Assembly: GCA_029876055.1 (NCBI GenBank)
Contig: CM056876.1
Location: forward strand, 1,240,001-1,304,000
Length of the DNA stretch: 64,000 bases
Source: Madurella fahalii
Taxonomy: Eukaryota; Ascomycota; Sordariomycetes; Sordariales
Reading direction: 5' to 3'
In this document: one piece after another, positions 45,335 through 54,706 of the stretch
Layout of the letters: the number at the start of each line of letters is the position of its first letter
Position numbering within the stretch: position 1 is the stretch's first letter
Position numbers and translations under genes: made by a program
The notes under the pieces: generated by a model
What the model was told of the DNA's origin: nothing
The model's database searches: none
What the model saw: only the letters and a program-made list of their open reading frames with translations

Positions 45335-48300
45335 ATGGCTGACGTGGGCACCATCGTGGGGGTCATTTCCTTGGGCATCCAGGTGGCGGATGGTTTGGTG
45401 AAGTACTACACGTCATACAAGGACCGGGAATCAGACACAGCACACACGGTGAAACGACTGACTCATCTACTGGACGTCCTTGGGATCCTACGCAGGCAGT
45501 TAGCCGAGCGGAAGTTCTTGCCAGATGAAGAGTCCTTGCTAAAGGTTATTAAGCATTCCGTGGGCGACTGTGAGGATCTCATCAGAGAGCTTCAACAAGA
45601 GACGGAGAAATTCACCGAAGCCTCTTCAGGTGGCTTTGCGGCTGCTGCTCGTACAACGGGCCGCCGGCTGGCCTACCCATTCCGTCAGAGCACCCTGCAG
45701 AAGCTCGACGAGGACATCGACGAGATATGTGCCAATCTCGCGCTCGCCCTGCAGGTGTTGCAGCACCAAGACATGAGCAACGCTCAGAATGATATCCAGG
45801 ACACCAAGGCGCTTCTTGAGCTGATGCGGGCCAGTCAGGTCTCATCCGACATTCGTGAATGGCTTAAGGCCCCAGATGCGTCGATCAACTACAACGAGGC
45901 CTGCAAAAGGAAACACCCGGGCACTGGCCTCTGGTTTATAAAGGGACCACACTTCAGCACGTGGCTGAGGACGGCCAACTCCTTTCTGTGGCTCAAAGGG
46001 TTCGCCGGCTGCGGCAAGTCGGTGCTCTCGTCAACCATCATCCAGCACATATTTCGCCATAGGAGCTCCGACCCCTTGGTCGGCATTGCATTCTTCTACT
46101 TTACATTCAACGACGAATCGAAGCAGAACGCGGCGTCTATGCTTCGTGCCTTGATCCTGCAACTTGTGTCCCAGCTCAAGGGCCAGGATACAACCCTCTC
46201 GCAGCTGCACTATAGTTATCGTGAGAATACCCCGCCCGACCAGGCGCTTTTGGATTGCCTCCGTCAGGTCATCAACAGGTTTGACCACGTCTACATCATC
46301 CTCGATGCTCTGGACGAAAGCCCTCAGCACAAGCATCGGGAGGATCTGCTACAAACCTTGGAGGACATGCGACGCTGGTCATGTCCAGGAATGCATCTCC
46401 TTGTCACGAGCCGCGATGAGCAGGATATCCGGGAGTCCCTCGAAGCACAAGATGACCAAGTCGTTTCGATGAAGAACGACTCGATCGATGCTGACATCGC
46501 GTCCTTTGTCTCGGCACATCTGAGAGAAAATCGCAGGCTTCGGAAGTGGGAGAAGTACCACGACCGGATCGAACAAGCATTCACTGAAGGCGCACAAGGC
46601 GTGTGAGTATTGCACCTACCTGACTTTCGGACACGGGACACATGGCCTAACATTCCTCAGGTTTCGCTGGGTTGAGTGCCAGTTTGCTACGTTGGAAGCC
46701 TGTCCTGGAAGCAAAAGTCGCCTTGACGCTCTCCTCGGGTCACTTCCTCGGACCCTAGACAAGACATATGAACGCATGCTGTCCAACATCGACGAAGAAT
46801 CGGCAGACGACGCAAGGCGGATCCTGACCCTCCTATGTACGGCCAAGAGGCCTTTAACGGTAGAGGAACTTATCGACGGCATTGCCGTCGAACTCGGGGA
46901 CGACCCAAGGTTCAACGAGGACAGCAGATTGATGAACGAGGCCGATATCCGACGCATCTGTCCCGGTTTCATCGACTCGGAGGTATTAGATCTGTATCCA
47001 CGGGCCAAGGAAACAATACGCATTGCACACTACTCGGTTCAGGAATACCTGGGATCAGACAGGATCCTTGCTTGCCCGGCAGCAAAATTCAGCGTGCGAC
47101 GTGTGCAAGCCAACACTGAAGTAGCTTCCCTCTGCCTAGCATAACTGATGGATCCAGGACTGTGCGAGGAGTTTCTAGCCTGGGAACGGGGGAAAGATAC
47201 CAAGTACCCCCTCGCCGAGTACGCAGCACAGAACTGGCTGGATCACTATCACGCAGGGGATTGCTCCGACCCTCGCCTCCACCGTCTTGCACTGGCGCTT
47301 ATCCGCGACGATCAGGTTGCGTCTGTGGCTTGGGCCAACATTTTAAGCGGCAAGAATTACGGGCGCCGCCGTCTTGGCGGGTCGCCGCTCGATCTCGCGG
47401 CAAGACTTGGCCTTGATCGCGTCGTGCGCGTGCTCGCCGATGAGATCGCCCCTGCTCCGCCAATAGATTGCCTCGAACCTGCTCTACTAGAAGCAGCAGC
47501 CTGTGGCCATGCCACTACCGTACAATTACTCCTGGATTACTACGGTATTGCTATAAACTATGGCGGAGACAAAGGCACTGCGCCTCACCTCGACGAAGAC
47601 GCCAGCATCACCTGGATTCTCTCACTCGCAAAGCCTCTCGAAGTAGCTGCATCCAATGGTCACGAGGAAGTGGTGACGTTGCTCCTCGACCGAGGCGCTG
47701 ACCCCAACCTGGGCTGGAGATCATCGCCTCTCCATGCTGCCGTACGGCACGTCGATGTTGCGCGCGTCCTACTCAGCCGAGGTGCCGATGTCGACATGGT
47801 AGGACAGGGGTTCCTGTTGGCACTCGCAGCATCCTATGGCAGCACGGGCATGGTAAACCTACTTCTCGACAGAGAGGCTGACGTCAATGAGGGCAGCCCC
47901 TTCACGGCCCTGGAAAGGGCGGCGTCTCAACTGCGGAGTGACACGCTGCAACTCTTGCTAGACAGGGGTGCTGACGTCAACGGCGGCGTCTGCCACACAC
48001 CGCTAGAAGCAGCCGCATCGGAGGGATATACGGAGCACGGCCAGCTTCTCCTCGACCGAGGCGCGGACGTTGACCTGGGTATCTGGAACACCCCATTAGA
48101 GACAGCCGCAGGGAGGATATTTACGGAATTTGTCCAACTTCTCCTCAACCGAGGTGCAAGCGTCAATTTGGGTATCAAGAGGATGCCGCTAGAGGTAGCC
48201 GCGTTCCATGAACGTGCGGAACACGTTCAACTTCTCATTGATTTCGGGGCGGATATCGACCTAGGTATTGAGAGAACACCGCTTGAAGCAGCGGCGTGGA

Positions 48301-48902
48301 GCAAAGAAGTGGAGAGCGTTCGGCTCCTCCTCGACCGAGGCGCGAACGTTAATCTGGGTATCGAGAGGACGCCGCTAGAGACAGCCGCGTACTATGGACG
48401 TACGGAGCACGTTCGACTTCTCATTGATCGTGGGGCGGACATCAACTTGGGTATCATAGAGACGCCGCTTGAAGCGGCGATGTCACAGTGGACGGGAGAA
48501 ATGGAGTGCGTTCAACTTCTCCTCGACCGAGGTGCGGACGTCAACTTGGGTATCAAGAAGACGCCGCTCGACGCAGCTGTGGAGAAAGGGCACGTTGACC
48601 TCGTTCAGCTTCTCCTCAACCGAGGGGCCAACGCCAACTTGTACATTAAGAATACACCACTTGAAGCGGCGGCGAGCCGGAGGGGGAGAATACTCAAGGA
48701 ATGGCGGATTCATGACGGGTCCGACACCAGCGAGGATATTGACACGACGTCGTTAGTAGAGAGGGATTTGGGGATGGCGCAGCCAGATGCTGATGGAGGA
48801 ATCGAGATGGCTCTGCCACAGTCGGAGGATAAGAAGCGGGATGAAATATCAACGCCATTGCTCAGTGACAGCGAGGAAAAGGTCAAGGAAGAGAGCGTAT
48901 GA
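45335..48902 (+). pseudogene. NACHT-ankyrin NLR split by one in-frame stop
   Basis: Intracellular NLR of the fungal STAND type. Exons 45335..46602 and 46661..48902 (58-nt intron, GTGAGT...CTCAG). Residues 1-150: helical N-terminal domain common in fungal NLRs (VGTIVGVISLGIQVADGLVK). The NACHT domain has Walker A GFAGCGKS (222-229) and Walker B IILDALDE (321-328); winged-helix-like segments follow to about 583. At 47142-47144 a single TAA breaks SLCLA-LMDPGLCEEFLAWERG; the frame then stays open for 584 more codons with about 15 ankyrin repeats (LLLDRGADVNLGI type) and an acidic tail. No other lesion was seen. Codon 2 after the stop is an ATG (47148). Products could be a NACHT-only protein of 583 residues, a separate ankyrin protein, or a read-through NLR of about 1169. 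I call it a pseudogene or split allele. Confidence 0.85.
47142..47144 (+). other. In-frame TAA between NACHT and ankyrin halves
   Basis: TAA followed by CTG ATG. The frame is open for 583 codons before and 585 after. A stop followed by C ends translation weakly in many eukaryotes, and the ATG four bases on could restart it; both are inference. Confidence 0.85.
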
Positions 48903-49546
48903 TGACCCTCAGAAGAGTTAGGTGAGATAGGAGGAGATGTGGATAGCAGCTCGAAGGGAGTGTCCTGCAGTTCGAGTTTTGTCATGAGGCTTGTTATCAA
49001 GGTTTAGCATATTAGTTATCGGATATTCAACAGACATTTCGAAGATACGTTCATGGTTTGGAAGAGAGAGAATAGATGCCATGGTGATTGCGTGGATCGA
49101 GAGGGTATCTAGTTCAGGGGCCGTTCCCAGGGTAACCCGTGAGACAAGGGTTAGGGTTGCACTCGAATCTACAAGAGATTTGAGTGCGTTTGTGCGACCG
49201 GGAGCCCCCCGAGAGCATGATGGAGATAACTACAAAGACCTAGTTACTGTGTATTCTATTCTCTCCATGCTAGTGTTTTCCGTAATCTCCGTCTTGAATG
49301 AGGTTACCTAGGTACAGTCACGTAGCTACCCACCGGTAACTATCGGTGTGCCACTCCAGCGCCGCTACAAAGCCAAGGTGCTAGCGCCGATCTCCGGCCC
49401 CGCCGCTCCCGTCTGCGGCTCTTCACTCCACACTTTCACTGAAGCCACAGTGATGATCCATCCTCCATCCATCCTCAAATCTCCCGCATCATCATAACCT
49501 GCGTTCGTTCCAGCACAGCCCAGAGAGAAAGAGAAAAAAAGCCAAA
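48903..49546. other. Intergenic, 0.6 kb, with a telobox
   Basis: No gene seen. AGGGTTAGGGTT occurs at 49147-49158, the same 12-mer as in the FMC1 promoter. Confidence 0.5.
49147..49158 (+). promoter_or_regulatory. Telobox (two telomere repeat units)
   Basis: Exact AGGGTTAGGGTT, about 250 bp after the NLR and 390 bp before the MFS pseudogene. Could be a promoter element or a short interstitial telomere trace. Confidence 0.45.
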
Positions 49547-50937
49547 ATGACGTCGGGACCCAACCCCGACCCGGAGCCGTCGCGCGCCAGCGTCCCCGGC
49601 CCCGGCCCGGCGCTTTCACACTCACCCCCACACCCACACTCACATTCACCCGCCCCTTCTCACCCCCCATCAACGCAACAACCCCTCTCCTCGCCGCAGC
49701 GCTCGCCTCCGAACCAGAACCAGCAGAAGAAGAAACCACCCCCCTCCCCGCCACCCCGCTCTCCCCAGCCCGCCTCTGGCTGACCCTCAGCGCGACCTAC
49801 GTCGGCGTCTTCCTGGGCGCCGTCGACAGCTCCATCTTGGCGACGCTATCGGCGTCCATCGCGATCGAGTTCCGCTCGCTGAGCCTGCTGTTGTGGCTCG
49901 CGACGGCCTACCTCATCGCCAACGCCACTTTCCAGCCGCTGTCGGGCCGGCTGACGGATATCTTTGGCCGTGTCCCGGGGCTGGTGTTTAGCAATGTGAT
50001 GTTTGCGCTGGGGAATTTGATATGTGGCTTGGCGAGGGATGAGGGGGGGTTGATTTTGGGGAGGGTAGTTGCCGGTGTAGGGGGTGGGGGGTTGATGAGT
50101 ATTAGTACGTTTTTGGCGTCGGATTTGGTGCCGTTGAAGAGGAGGGGGGTTGTGCAGGGGGTGGGGAATATTGCGTACGGGTAAGTGTTGTTGCGTTATG
50201 AGGTGAGGTTTGAGGTTGGCATTGCTGATGTTGCGGGTGGGCAGGACCGGGGCGATGCTGGGAGGCGTGCTCGGCGGCTTCATCAACGATACATCCTCCT
50301 GCGGGTAGTGACTGGCCTTCCTTTTCCAGGTACCCATCATCGTGGCATTGGGGCTTCTGGTGTGGTACCTCGTCGACGTTCCCCCGAAGATCTCGAACAA
50401 GTCGCTGCTTGCCCGCATCGACTTTGGAGGTCTCTCCTATTAGTCGGCTTTCTTGTCTTGCTTCTCCTCGGCTTGAATGCCGGCGGAAACCTCGTCCCCT
50501 GGACTGATCCCCTTGTCTTGACCACCATCCCGCTGGGCTTCGCTATGCTGGTTGCGTTCCTGTGGTGGGAAAGCCGGGCGAGGCAGCCCATCATCCCTGT
50601 GCGCTTGCTTCTTGACCGGACTGTGCTCAATGCCTGCATAACCAGTTTGCTCAGGTATGTCTCCCGCTTGGGCGGGTGATCATGATCAAGCCGAACTGGC
50701 ACTGACAGAGACTAGCACCATGGTCGTGATGATGACCATGTATTACATCCCGTTATATCTCCAAGCGCTCGGCCACTCAGCCACCCAGGCCGGCCTTCGC
50801 ATCCTAGCCTCATCCGTCGGTGTATCGTTCTAATCCATCGGCTGCGGCCTGATCATGAAGAAGACGGGCAAGTATGTCGGGCTCCGCATGGTTGTTCTCA
50901 TCATCTGCACTGCCGCCATGTCCCTCACGGCGACCAA
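49547..50937 (+). pseudogene. MFS multidrug-type transporter, broken and truncated
   Basis: Major facilitator of the 14-helix DHA2 type. Homology starts near 49770 (ARLWLTLSATYVGVFLGAVD) and continues through motif A (GRLTDIFGR) and GRVVAGVGGGGLMSI. Introns 50181..50244 and 50655..50715 have good GT-AG ends and correct phase. Lesions: two neighbouring stops TAG TGA at 50306-50311, where the family has W and R (SSxGWRLAFLFQVP); a one-base shift near 50430 before LLLVGFLVLLLLGLN; and a TAA at 50832-50834 in VGVSF-SIG. The N-terminal Pro/His-rich frame at 49547 does not join the body in frame. The transporter sequence stops at about 50937, next to the end of a Crypton-like element, so helices 12-14 are missing. 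Confidence 0.82.
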
Positions 50938-52228
50938 AATACCGGATCTCGGAAGACGAGATGCTCCGGGTACTTTGCGATCAAGAACACGGCGTCCTGC
51001 AACAGGACGTCTCGCAGCCAGTGTAGCAGCTCGATGAACGCGCCGATAGCCTTATCGTCGGCCTCGAAATCGCGCCAGCGATCCAGTTGCGGCCATCTCT
51101 GCGAGCGTAACCACGGCTCTGGCCGCACTGTTGCCCTCGGTACGTGATAACTACCAGCCCACGCAGGCTCAAAGTCCGCCGTGGCGCGCATGAACTCGAA
51201 CGGCAGCGTAGTTATATAACAGCCGGTTATCTGGTCGCCGTTCTCCCACCGGCCGGCGCGTCGGATCTGACTTGACCATGCGGTAGTTAATTAGTAACAT
51301 CCCAGGCCTCTTACGCTAGTAATGGCCACCACCTTACCTGCGTATCTGCTACCCCTGCCATATCGGCATTTTGCGCCGCTGCTACCCTCGGCGCGTGGGT
51401 GGCCTTGCTCGTGTGGATGCCGCACATGCTATAGATGTCTAAGGCCCACTTGTGAGCTGTCGAGGAGGACAGCGGCCCTGTGTAATCCGCCTTACTCCGG
51501 CGTAGGACCTTCGTCTGAACACCACCACCACCCGCCTCCGTCGTCTTGACGCCTTCTTTCGGCAAATCCGGACAAAAGCAGTCGGCTAGCTCGAGATGTA
51601 GCATGTTGCTCGACCGCAAGAGCATGTGGTTGCCGAAAAGGAAGTCGACGTTCGTCCGGAAACCGCTGTTTACATCGCCAAAACGTCATGCCGCCGCCGT
51701 GTGCTCGGGGATCTTTGCCGGCAAATACCCGTCCTTGATGGTGTTGAGGATCCGGTCCGCCCACTCTTTTCGGCTCCGGCAAGCGGCTTCGCGGAGGATA
51801 TGCCGCATGAGCGCCTTCTTTGCGAGGCCGTTAGGGTGCGGAGCCGGGTTCTCGCCTCTCGTCTTTTGTTGTGCATAGAGGTTGATAATGGCGCTGCAGT
51901 ACAGCCGTACGGTGCTGTACTGCAGTTTGAGCGCGGAGGTGCCGACGGCTGAGTCCGGACCGAGGCGGTCGCCGAGGTCCGAGTCCGACTCCGTCTCTGA
52001 CTCCGGATCTTTGGCCGGACCCCTACTGACGATAATCACGTCGGCTGCCCCGGTTGACGACAGGCTCTCCCTCTTCTGCCTCTTTAGCTTCCTTTCCGCC
52101 CTGAGCTGTTGCGTCTCGGCCCTGCGACGTTTGCCGCGTTTCGGAGTGCGGGAGGCGATCTCCTCGTCAAGAAAGAGCACCGGCTTGGCCTCGTCAACAA
52201 GGTGGCCGGGCAGGGCTCTGCCCACCTA
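50935..52228 (-). mobile_element. Crypton-type tyrosine-recombinase transposon, remnant
   Basis: On the minus strand: a basic and acidic N-terminal part, then TVRLYCSAIINLYAQQKTRG...HPNGLAKKALMRHIL, NTIKDGYLPAKIPEHT, LLRSSNMLHLELADCFCPDL, SSTAHKWALDIYSMCGIHTS followed by KATHAPRVAAAQNADMAGV. Across an intron (GTAAGG...AGTCAG, about 51325 to 51255) it continues IRRAGRWENGDQITGCYITT with LPFEFMRA, and ends in DKAIGAFIELLHWLRDVLLQ. This is the Ndc10-like recombinase core of fungal Cryptons, with the RRAGRW and Tyr motifs kept. A TGA at 51686-51688 stands where a Trp is expected, and about 100 residues with the first catalytic Arg region are missing before SSTAHKW. It lies between the broken MFS gene and an ankyrin relic. 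Confidence 0.7.
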
Positions 52229-52231
52229 ATA

Positions 52232-52741
52232 CTGCGCTGCAATATGCAGCAATGGGAGGCTGGTTGGAAGTTGCACGCAGGTTGCTCCGCGCTGGTGCTA
52301 GCGCTAACGCTGCTGGAGCTGAGGAGATAAATCTCAGCCGGACAGCCCTCGAAGGTGCTGCAGATTTCGGCCGCCTTGAAATGGTACACCTTCTCTTGAG
52401 GAGGGGTCAAGCATGGAGGGCATCTATCAAGACCAATATGTCCGAGCGGTGCGAAAAAGCACGGCCACCACGCTGTGGCCAAGCTCATCGAGTCAGTACG
52501 CCGTAGCCGGACCAAGTGCAGTGACTGTGACTGCAATAGTGACTATTTATCCGGCTTTGAGTCGGTCAGCGATAAAGATGGGTCGGGAAGTGAGCCAACA
52601 GACGGAGGTGGCGAAGAACGAGACGTGCGAAGAGCCACTTCCACCCCGGCTGAGGCTTTTGTGGGGGGAAGCCAGATACCACACGAACTCATGGCAACAG
52701 AACGTGGAATTGCTATGAGAAAAGAACAGATGCCGTCCTAG
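52232..52741 (+). pseudogene. C-terminal relic of an ankyrin-repeat (NLR-like) gene
   Basis: The frame from about 52236 reads LQYAAMGGWLEVARRLLRAG, then RTALEGAADFGRLEMVHLLL, two ankyrin repeats. After frame shifts near 52400-52470 it continues KHGHHAVAKLIESV in another frame, the usual last half-repeat of such genes, followed by an acidic Ser-rich tail (52475..52741). The 5' part is absent; the Crypton remnant abuts it on the left, so the insertion may have removed or separated it. The frame at 52751..53023 just behind (90 codons, LDNSWFIESDAPP) may belong to the same tail. Confidence 0.6.
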
Positions 52742-53023
52742 GAAAATGACATGACTAATGTGGTGGTACGTAATGAGATTGATGCGGAGCTACGGAGCCC
52801 CGAGAACACAATCATCATGGGGGGGCTGGAACTACGCGTTGAGAAAACCGAGGGTCGAATCCGTCTTGACAACTCTTGGTTCATTGAATCCGATGCGCCC
52901 CCTGCAACGGATTTAGAATCCGACGGCCGGGAACTATGGCTTGACGGACCCAATGGTCAAGGTAATGATATGGCCGGATTCAATATGTCGTATGCTCATA
53001 TGGATGGGTTTTCCTGGAATTAG

Positions 53024-53699
53024 TGCTAAATAGGGCAAACTGGGCTTTCTCCTCTATTTCAAGAAACGCTATCAAGGTGCAAACTCAGGGCGTAGCTTAT
53101 GAGTTTTAGCAGGGAGGTATATAGCGGATCTAACCCTAATTGTGTGAGGATCAAGGGATCCCGGAGCTGGGAGACTAGGGTGATAAGATGCAAGCAACGT
53201 ACGAGAAGGCAGGGCGCCATAATTGTTGCGTTGAACTTTGGCCGTTTTCAGGATAAGCTTGCTTCCCACATTCATTATCCGTCACTTTATCCTCCATAAC
53301 TTCTCTTCGCCTACGGATTGCTAGCGCTACAGTTATACTCTTATTGTACTAATTCTGCTTGTATATTAGATATTTGTAACGAATCTGATCAGCCTAATAC
53401 TTTTACTTGTCGATTAGTATCGTTACGCCCTGCATTTTGATAGCAGCCCTTCTGGCTGCCAAGAGAGTTGCCTGATCTTATAACACGATACCTTTTTTGT
53501 TTTTAATCCCGAAAGACTACCGTATTCTTAGCAGTACTTATCGCTAAGTTTATAGAAAGTTCCCTTATTCTCGTTTAACTTCTTGTACTATTTAATAAAA
53601 TACTACCAAGGAAACGAAACTCGAATTTTGCTTATTACTCCACATCCTTTGTATAAATATTTCCAAGAACAGTATCATTGAAATGGCGCAGAAACACAC
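53024..53699. other. AT-rich, RIP-like stretch, no gene
   Basis: From about 53300 to 53640 the sequence is rich in T, A and TpA with many stops in every frame, like the block at 44.3-44.8 kb. Telomere-like CTAACCCTAA occurs near 53131. Confidence 0.45.
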
Positions 53700-54200
53700 A
53701 TCTACACTCACATATTCATTAAAACAAGGGAGGGTGAAGACGGCCAGTAGCTAGACAGACATGGCAGACATAACAGACAGGACGGACAAGGCCAGGCAAC
53801 TACAACGGCAGGTTCCTACAGTCTAGACTAGGTCAAAACAATATATTGAGTTGGGGGGAACTGTCCCCAGAGTCTTGGGCTCTCTGATCAGAGCTCGTCT
53901 ATTTTTATTCTATTTTGCACCGTAAGTAGGGCTGTCTAGGTTATAGATCCTTAGACAAGATACACATTCTACACCTTTTCCTACACTTGTTGCAAACTCA
54001 ACTTGGCAGCTCTTACCTGCAAAGTAGTCTCCCTCTAATTAGGAGGAGTTTTATCTGCACATGTTGTTTCAGCTTTGTCCGGGCTACAGGAACCTACTGT
54101 TGTGGCTGCCTAGCCTTGTATATCCTATCTGTCTTGTCTGCCCGGCCGTAGGCCCTCTTTGCCTTTCCCCTTGTTTTGATAGGTATGTGGGTGTAGATAC
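53700..54200. mobile_element. Small inverted-repeat element (MITE-like)
   Basis: The left arm (53700-53840) and the reverse complement of the right arm (54061-54200) align over about 140 bp with small gaps. Shared blocks are ATCTACAC-CACATA, AAAACAAGGG, GGCAGACA-ACAGA-AGGA, ACAAGGC-AGGCA, AGGTTCCT. Many of the differences are C/T or G/A changes. The spacer of about 220 bp has no coding sign. No target duplication could be fixed. Confidence 0.6.
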
Positions 54201-54706
54201 TACCCATGACAAAGGCAACCATTGGGTTTTCGATTAACATGTCATAAATGGGTGTTATTGTTAGCCAAAAAATTTGTTACTGGGCGGTTGATTCTAAACT
54301 TACTATACTATGGGGTATATAGCTACCTAGTAGGTTTAACACCAGGCGATGAAGCGGTGCAAATCCCGCACTCGCCACCAACATCCTTATAATCCTGACT
54401 TAGCCGCCAGCCGATTACCTCTATATATCGTTGATCTTGCCCTGTCCTTCTGGGGCTGGGAGGCGCAAAGCCTGCGCAAAGCCACGTGTCAGATAGACTG
54501 CTGGCGGGCGCTGCGACCAAAATTTGTTTTGAACCTGGCGCAAACTCGCCATGAAATAGGCGTTTGCGGAACAAGCTCAACTCTCGAGATGAGAGCCACA
54601 ATCATCATCCAACAAAGCCCCTTTCTTTCTCCAGTACCAGAAACAGAAAGAATATGTTGCAAGAATGCGAAAAAAACAACTCTCACAGCTTTGTAAAAGC
54701 GTCAGA
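54201..54706. other. Intergenic, 0.5 kb, no gene seen
   Basis: 3' flank of the large proline/serine-rich gene. Short frames only. Confidence 0.45.

Noticed and set aside
47200..47720. Alternative plus frames in the ankyrin half of the NLR
   Set aside because: They overlap the ankyrin frame, which keeps repeat periodicity throughout.
50304..50328. Small intron (GTAGTGACTGG...TTCCAG) to explain the stops in the MFS gene
   Set aside because: Only 25 nt, and it would remove LAFLFQ, which matches the family; nonsense mutations explain it better.
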